Of a stretch of 64,000 nt of DNA, positions 59,310 to 64,000 are shown one piece after another. The DNA is from an uncultured Eubacteriales bacterium (GTDB taxonomy: Bacteria; Bacillota; Clostridia; Lachnospirales; Lachnospiraceae). Each line of letters starts with the position of its first letter. Positions within the stretch are counted from its first letter, which is position 1. A program made the position numbers and the translations under genes. Location: positions 1 through 64,000 of the forward strand of contig OMWV01000004.1 of assembly GCA_900314845.1 (NCBI GenBank), given 5' to 3'. The notes beneath the pieces were generated by a model, which was not told the origin of the DNA, did no database searches, and was given only the letters and a program-made list of their open reading frames with translations.

Positions 59310-60332
59310 TTGAGAAAGATACTGACTTTCGCGGTTCCCTGCTATAACTCGGAATCGTATATGCGAAAATGTATTGATTCTCTGCTGCCGGGCGGCAGCA
59401 GTGTTGAAATTTTGATCATAGATGACGGTTCTACAGACAGCACCCCGCAGATCGCCGATGAATATGAGGCCAGGTATCCCGGCCTGTGCAGGGCGATCCA
59501 TCAGGAAAATAAAGGTCACGGAGGCGCTGTCAATACAGGAATAGAGAATGCGTCCGGCATGTATTTCAAGGTAGTCGATTCCGATGACTGGGTCGATTAT
59601 GACAGCTACATGAAGATCCTGGACAGGCTGGAGATCATGAGGACTCAGCGTCAGTATACGGATATTTTCATAGCAAATTATGTCTATGAGCATGTAAATG
59701 ACGGCAAGTCGCATACGATAGGCTATAAGCATGTGCTCCCTGAGGACAGGCTTTTCGGCTGGAGTGAGACCAGACATTTCCGGGTAGATCAGAACCTGCT
59801 CATGCACGCGGTGATCTACAGGACAAAGGTGCTTCATGACTGCAATCTAAAGCTGCCGGAGCATACATTTTACGTCGACAATCTTTTTGCCTACATCCCT
59901 CTTCCTTTTGTGTCGAGAATGTACTATATGGATGTCGATTTTTACAGATATTTTATCGGGCGGGATGATCAGTCTGTCAATGAGAAGGTCATGATCGGCC
60001 GCATCGACCAGCAGATCCGGGTGAACAAGATCATGATAGACGCCTATTGTCTGCCCAAGGATGTGAGCAACAGGCATCTGGCCCGGTATATGCTTAATTA
60101 TCTGGCTATGATCTGCTTTATCACATCTGTTATGCTGATCATATCGGGGACAGAAGAGAACCTTGCCAAGAGAAAAGAACTCTGGCAGTATTTCAGGAAA
60201 AAATATCCCAGCATGTACTGGAGAGTCCGGCTGGGCGGCAGGGGCATCATCAGCAATCCCCCCGGAAAGATCGCTTACGGTGTGATCAAGAGGGGCTACC
60301 GGATGGCAAGAAAGATCTACAAGTTTAATTAG
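59310..60332 (+). CDS. Family 2 glycosyltransferase
   Basis: A 340-residue GT2 enzyme: FAVPCYNSESYMRKCIDSLL (in parts near 7-26), IIDDGSTDSTPQIADEY near 36-52, NKGHGGAVNTGI near 66-77 and the metal site VVDSDDWVD near 88-96. There is one hydrophobic segment near 263-283 and a basic C-terminus, so it probably works at the inner face of the membrane. Acceptor and donor are unknown. The start is TTG 59310 with CAGGAGG upstream. Confidence 0.87.
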   Translation: MRKILTFAVPCYNSESYMRKCIDSLLPGGSSVEILIIDDGSTDSTPQIADEYEARYPGLCRAIHQENKGHGGAVNTGIENASGMYFKVVDSDDWVDYDSYMKILDRLEIMRTQRQYTDIFIANYVYEHVNDGKSHTIGYKHVLPEDRLFGWSETRHFRVDQNLLMHAVIYRTKVLHDCNLKLPEHTFYVDNLFAYIPLPFVSRMYYMDVDFYRYFIGRDDQSVNEKVMIGRIDQQIRVNKIMIDAYCLPKDVSNRHLARYMLNYLAMICFITSVMLIISGTEENLAKRKELWQYFRKKYPSMYWRVRLGGRGIISNPPGKIAYGVIKRGYRMARKIYKFN

Positions 60333-60408
60333 CGGCTGTCTGTCCGGGCAGCAGATGATCCGGCAGGCAGGAACATGTTTTTTATCATAACAGAGGAGAA
60401 AACAGCAA

Positions 60409-61395
60409 ATGGCAGTTTCTGATATAGGGATAGATCTGGGCACATCCAGTGTCCTTGTGTATGTAAGAGGCAAGGGCGTTGTTCTCAAAGAGCCTTCCGT
60501 TGTCGCCTATGACAATGACACAAATGAGATCCTTGCGGTGGGCGAGGATGCCAGGAATATGATAGGGCGTACGCCGGGCAATATCTCGGCGGTGCATCCA
60601 TTAAGGCGGGGCGTTATCTCAGATTATACGATCACGGAGAAGATGCTCAGGCATTTTATCCAGAAGGCCATAGGCAGAAGGACACTGAAAAGGCCAAAGG
60701 TGTGTATCGGCGTTCCCGGCGGGGCAACACAGGTGGAGAAGAATGCTGTCTGGCAGGCTGCCCTGGAAGCGGGCGCCAGGGATGTTACGGTCATAGACGA
60801 ACCTATAGCCGCCGCTCTGGGATCAGGTATCGATATATCCCGGGCCTGCGGAAATATGATCGTGGATATTGGAGCCGGCTCGACGGATATCGCTGTCATT
60901 TCTCTGAGCGATACGGTCGTCGGCAAGTCCATATCGACGGCAGGAGACAGTTTCGACGAGGCAGTTCTTGGATTTCTCCAGAAGGAGCATGAACTGCTGA
61001 TCGGCAGCCGGACAGCGGAAGAAGTGAAGATAAAGGTGGGCGGCGTTTATCAGAGACTTGACGTTGTCTCAGTAGACGTTCAGGGAAGAGACCTGCGGAC
61101 AGGATTTCCCAAGACAGTCAATGTGACAAGCGAGGATCTCCTCCAGGTCTTTGAGAGCAGGGCACAGAAGATCCTCGATGCTGTCCATGACGTCCTTGAG
61201 AATACACCGCCGGAGCTTTCCGCGGACATTGCGACCCGCGGCATCCTGCTGACAGGAGGAGGGAGCCTTCTCTACGGCATGGATACGCTGATAGAAGAAA
61301 CAACGGGAATACAGACGATCACGGTGGACGACCCCCTTTCCGCGGTAGCTATAGGGACCGGCCGCTATGAAGAGTTCATGCTGTCGAAGGAGTAA
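60409..61395 (+). CDS. mreB: Rod shape-determining protein MreB/Mbl
   Basis: A 328-residue actin homolog that guides lateral wall synthesis. ATPase phosphate motifs are present: IGIDLGTSSVLVYV near 5-18 and NMIVDIGAGSTDIAV near 147-161, with PLRRGVISDY and LTGGGSLLYGMD near 284-295. The PxxAVA-type tail matches MreB and Mbl; the two cannot be told apart here. GAGGAG precedes the ATG. It lies alone, away from mreC and mreD, which suggests an Mbl- or MreBH-like paralog. Confidence 0.92.
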   Translation: MAVSDIGIDLGTSSVLVYVRGKGVVLKEPSVVAYDNDTNEILAVGEDARNMIGRTPGNISAVHPLRRGVISDYTITEKMLRHFIQKAIGRRTLKRPKVCIGVPGGATQVEKNAVWQAALEAGARDVTVIDEPIAAALGSGIDISRACGNMIVDIGAGSTDIAVISLSDTVVGKSISTAGDSFDEAVLGFLQKEHELLIGSRTAEEVKIKVGGVYQRLDVVSVDVQGRDLRTGFPKTVNVTSEDLLQVFESRAQKILDAVHDVLENTPPELSADIATRGILLTGGGSLLYGMDTLIEETTGIQTITVDDPLSAVAIGTGRYEEFMLSKE

Positions 61396-61423
61396 AGATC
61401 TGCCGCGGTCAGGGAGTGATTGT

Positions 61424-63640
61424 ATGGTCAGTGTCACCGGTATGGTGGATCACATAATATACAGGAATGAGGAGAACGGATATACGGTCTTCATCATGAA
61501 ATCCGGCTCTAAGGAGCTTACATGCGTCGGCACGGCGCCTGATATCAGTGAGGGCGAATATCTCAGGGCAGACGGCGAGTATACAGAGCACCAGACCTAT
61601 GGAAAGCAGCTGAAGATCAGCGCTCTGGCTGTTGAGATACCGGAGGATGAATTTGCCATAGAAAGATATCTGGGCTCCGGCGTCATAAAGGGGGTCGGCC
61701 CTTCTCTTTCCGGGAAGATCGTTGAGAAATTTGGCAGGGATACATTCCGAATCATAGAGGAAGAACCGGAGAGGCTGGCTGAGGTGAAAGGGATCTCCGC
61801 CCGAAAGGCAGCGGATATCTATCAGCAGTTCCATGCCAGGACAGGCATGAGACAGGCCATGATGTATATGGCCAGGCTGGGGATCACAACGAATCTGTCC
61901 CTGCGCATATACAAGCAGTATGGAGAGAAGGTCTATACGATCCTGGCTCAGAATCCCTACCAGCTGGCTGAGGATATGACCGGGGTCGGCTTTAAGCAGG
62001 CAGATGAGATAGCAAAAAATGCCGGCCTGGGCCTTGACTCCGGCTTCAGGATCCGCAGCGGCATCCTGTATATCATGCAGCAGGCCGCCCAGGCAGGCCA
62101 TACCTGCCTGCCTCTGGACAGGCTGACAAAAAGGGCGGCGGATATGCTTGACGCCTCGGATCACCTGGTCGATGAGCAGCTGCAGAGCCTTGTAATAGAC
62201 AGAAAAGTTACAGTAAGAAAATATAATGGCACGGATATGGTTTATCTTGCCATTTATTATTTTATGGAGATGGACACGGCAGCCAGGCTTGCCCGCCTGA
62301 ATATCAGCTGTCAGATAGACAGGGAGGAGGCCCTCTCCCGCATCAGCAAGATAGAGAAGAATGAGAACATTCTCCTGGATGGATTTCAGAAGGATGCTGT
62401 CATAAAGGCTGCCCAGAAGGGAGTTGTTGTCATTACAGGAGGCCCGGGCACAGGCAAGACGACTACGATAAATGCCATCATAGATTATTTTGAGATGGAA
62501 GGGCTGGATATCATGCTTGCCGCGCCTACAGGGCGAGCGGCTAAGAGGATGGCAGAGGCGGCAGGCCACGAAGCCAGGACGATCCACCGCCTGCTGGAGG
62601 TTGCCGGAGCGCCCCAGGAGGAGCAGGCAGGCCCCATGCATTTTGAGAGAAATGAAGACAATCCCCTGGAGGCGGATGTCATAGTAATTGATGAGATGTC
62701 CATGGTGGATCTTGCCCTTATGCATTCCCTGCTCAAGGCCATTCCCGAGGGGACCCGGCTGATCATGGTGGGGGATGTGGATCAGCTGCCCAGTGTCGGG
62801 CCGGGCCGGGTACTGGCGGATATCATAGATTCCGGCTGCTTTGAGGTCGTCGCTCTGACAAAGATCTTCCGTCAGGCCCTTGAGAGCGACATCGTGAAAA
62901 ATGCTCATAAGATAAATGTGGGCCGGCAGATATCCCTGGATAATAAAAGCCGGGATTTTTTCTGCATCAGGCGGGATGATGTCATGAGCGTTCTGGGAGT
63001 TGTTGTCGCTCTTGTCAGAGACAAACTGCCTGGCTATGTAGGCGTTTCCCCGGGTGATATTCAGGTTCTGACTCCCATGCGCAAGGGAGAACTCGGGGTG
63101 GAGAGGCTGAACAAGGTCCTGCAGAGATATCTGAACCCGCCCTCTCCCGGCAAAAAGGAGCAGGAGATGCACCAGACCCTCTTTCGGGAGGGCGATAAGG
63201 TAATGCAGATAAAAAACAATTATCAGATAGAATGGGAGATAGAGGGAAAGTACAATATTCCCGTGAAAAGGGGCATGGGCGTCTTCAACGGTGATATAGG
63301 GGTGATCCGGTCTATCAACCATTTTGCTCAGCTTGTCACTGTCGAATTCGACGAAGGGCGGATGGTGGATTATGGATTTGCGCAGATGGACGAGTTGGAA
63401 CTGGCTTATGCCGTGACGATCCATAAGTCCCAGGGAAGTGAATATCCGGCTGTTGTCATGCCCCTCCTGGCGGGCCCTTCTCTTCTGATGAACAGAAATA
63501 TTCTCTATACAGCTGTCACGAGAGCCCGGAAATGCGTCGCGATCGTGGGCAGCCCGGATACGGTGGCCGGCATGATCGAGAATGAAAGCCAGCAGAAGAG
63601 GTATTCTACTCTGGGAGAAAGGCTGAGGGAGTGCTGCTGA
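61424..63640 (+). CDS. recD2: ATP-dependent DNA helicase RecD2
   Basis: A 738-residue superfamily 1 helicase of the RecD2 type (without RecBC), involved in replication fork and repair processes. The N-terminal OB-like region and helix-hairpin segments (RYLGSGVIKGVGPSLSGKIVEKFG in parts) precede the helicase core: Walker A GGPGTGKTTT near 344-353, motif II VIDEMSMVD near 419-427, QLPSVGPG near 446-453 and motif VI YAVTIHKSQGSEYPAV with YTAVTRARK. ATG 61424 was chosen over an upstream frame overlapping mreB. Confidence 0.93.
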   Translation: MVSVTGMVDHIIYRNEENGYTVFIMKSGSKELTCVGTAPDISEGEYLRADGEYTEHQTYGKQLKISALAVEIPEDEFAIERYLGSGVIKGVGPSLSGKIVEKFGRDTFRIIEEEPERLAEVKGISARKAADIYQQFHARTGMRQAMMYMARLGITTNLSLRIYKQYGEKVYTILAQNPYQLAEDMTGVGFKQADEIAKNAGLGLDSGFRIRSGILYIMQQAAQAGHTCLPLDRLTKRAADMLDASDHLVDEQLQSLVIDRKVTVRKYNGTDMVYLAIYYFMEMDTAARLARLNISCQIDREEALSRISKIEKNENILLDGFQKDAVIKAAQKGVVVITGGPGTGKTTTINAIIDYFEMEGLDIMLAAPTGRAAKRMAEAAGHEARTIHRLLEVAGAPQEEQAGPMHFERNEDNPLEADVIVIDEMSMVDLALMHSLLKAIPEGTRLIMVGDVDQLPSVGPGRVLADIIDSGCFEVVALTKIFRQALESDIVKNAHKINVGRQISLDNKSRDFFCIRRDDVMSVLGVVVALVRDKLPGYVGVSPGDIQVLTPMRKGELGVERLNKVLQRYLNPPSPGKKEQEMHQTLFREGDKVMQIKNNYQIEWEIEGKYNIPVKRGMGVFNGDIGVIRSINHFAQLVTVEFDEGRMVDYGFAQMDELELAYAVTIHKSQGSEYPAVVMPLLAGPSLLMNRNILYTAVTRARKCVAIVGSPDTVAGMIENESQQKRYSTLGERLRECC

Positions 63641-63664
63641 AGCCGGAGGATACAGATAAAAAAT

Positions 63665-63731
63665 GATGTGCAGAGGAAAGGGGCTTCTCTCCGCACATCT
63701 CTTCTTGACAGGGCAGGTAAAGACCCTGTCA
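63665..63731 (+). terminator. Two hairpins after recD2
   Basis: GATGTGC (63665-63671) pairs with GCACATC (63693-63699) around a purine/pyrimidine-rich loop that extends the stem, followed by TCTTCTT. A second hairpin, TGACAGGG (63706-63713) with CCCTGTCA (63724-63731), follows closely. One or both should end the recD2 transcript. Confidence 0.65.
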
Positions 63732-63827
63732 GGTTTGGGTGTAAAATGTATTGGGTTTACATGTAAATATTAACATGAAGTGCCCGATGAGTGTTCACAA
63801 AAAGAATTTATTAATGGAGGCTTTTCT

Positions 63828-64000
63828 ATGCAATATAACGAGAGACCGGGAGGCTCTGATCGGTATGTCCCCCAAAAACAGCAAAATTTTTCGGAGAAAA
63901 TATTGGATAAATTCTACATGCTGTCGGATATCCTCTATCCTCCGGTCTGCCCGGTCTGCAAAAGACCGCTTCTATTCCGGCAGGGGGGAGGGCTCATCCA
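63828..64000 (+). CDS. ComF-family phosphoribosyltransferase-like protein (start only)
   Basis: An ATG at 63828 with GGAGG upstream opens a frame to the window end (57 codons). After a variable start, LYPPVCPVCKRPLL carries the CxxC of the N-terminal zinc ribbon of ComF-family proteins, preceded by a helical segment typical of the family. The phosphoribosyltransferase-like part lies beyond the window. In Bacillus, ComF is a DNA-uptake protein; in many Firmicutes the homolog is of uncertain role. Confidence 0.75.
   Translation, partial: MQYNERPGGSDRYVPQKQQNFSEKILDKFYMLSDILYPPVCPVCKRPLLFRQGGGLI

Noticed and set aside
61409-63424. A 671-codon minus-strand open frame
   Set aside because: It is entirely antisense to recD2, whose helicase motifs are complete.

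Overview
The window looks like chromosome of an anaerobic, Gram-positive member of the Clostridia, most likely Lachnospiraceae or a close relative. The evidence is a Veg-family protein, Ctc-type L25, MreB, RecD2, YfhO and MgtC proteins, a multisubunit 2-oxoacid:ferredoxin oxidoreductase, a TRAP carboxylate transporter and purine-rich Shine-Dalgarno sites throughout. No rRNA or tRNA gene, CRISPR array or intact insertion sequence was seen.

Layout. 1-2220 is an AT-rich, partly decayed accessory stretch: the tail of a GtrA-like protein, a GtrB-like glycosyltransferase, a small coiled-coil protein of mobile-element type, and a broken GT14 glycosyltransferase. 2224-5072 holds rmlB, a NeuD/PglD-like acyltransferase and peptidase T. 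5175-6169 (minus) is a glutathione peroxidase/OhrR-like pair. 6546-7149 is a serine recombinase broken by one extra base in an A8 run, followed by an 18-bp perfect inverted repeat.

7766-18784 is the most interesting part: a same-strand block of a TRAP transporter (dctPQM), a flavoprotein of the HpaB/4-hydroxybutyryl-CoA dehydratase superfamily, a four-subunit 2-oxoacid:ferredoxin oxidoreductase, an opine-dehydrogenase-family enzyme, an Asp/Glu-racemase-family enzyme and an EutH-like permease. I know of no described pathway with this gene set. A coherent inference is uptake of an N-(carboxyalkyl) amino compound, its NAD(P)-dependent cleavage to an amine and a 2-oxoacid, and oxidation of the 2-oxoacid to acyl-CoA with reduction of ferredoxin.

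18950-31416 is mixed housekeeping: a structured leader before ctc, a lone PTS Enzyme I N-terminal domain, LOG, argC with an M20 amidohydrolase, a TDT permease, an aminotransferase, a CinA-type amidase, a hydroxyacid dehydrogenase, a serine hydrolase and MgtC. 31537-41022 has an LDH2-family dehydrogenase, then a surface-glycan block (UDP-galactopyranose mutase, two tandem Wzy-like proteins, YfhO, GT2) ending in a Crp/Fnr regulator. 41035-49838 includes a lipoprotein with 14 pentapeptide repeats, phosphoglucomutase, veg, malQ and plsC. 49844-54431 is a minus-strand run ispE-gntR-DUF1934-DUF3783-cytidylate-kinase-like-cca. 54647-64000 has a large membrane-anchored protein with a degenerate C39-like tail, pfkA, a zinc phospholipase-C-like protein, a GT2, mreB, recD2 and the start of comF.

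Start sites were chosen by Shine-Dalgarno spacing and family length. Functions come from motif recognition only; no database search was run.
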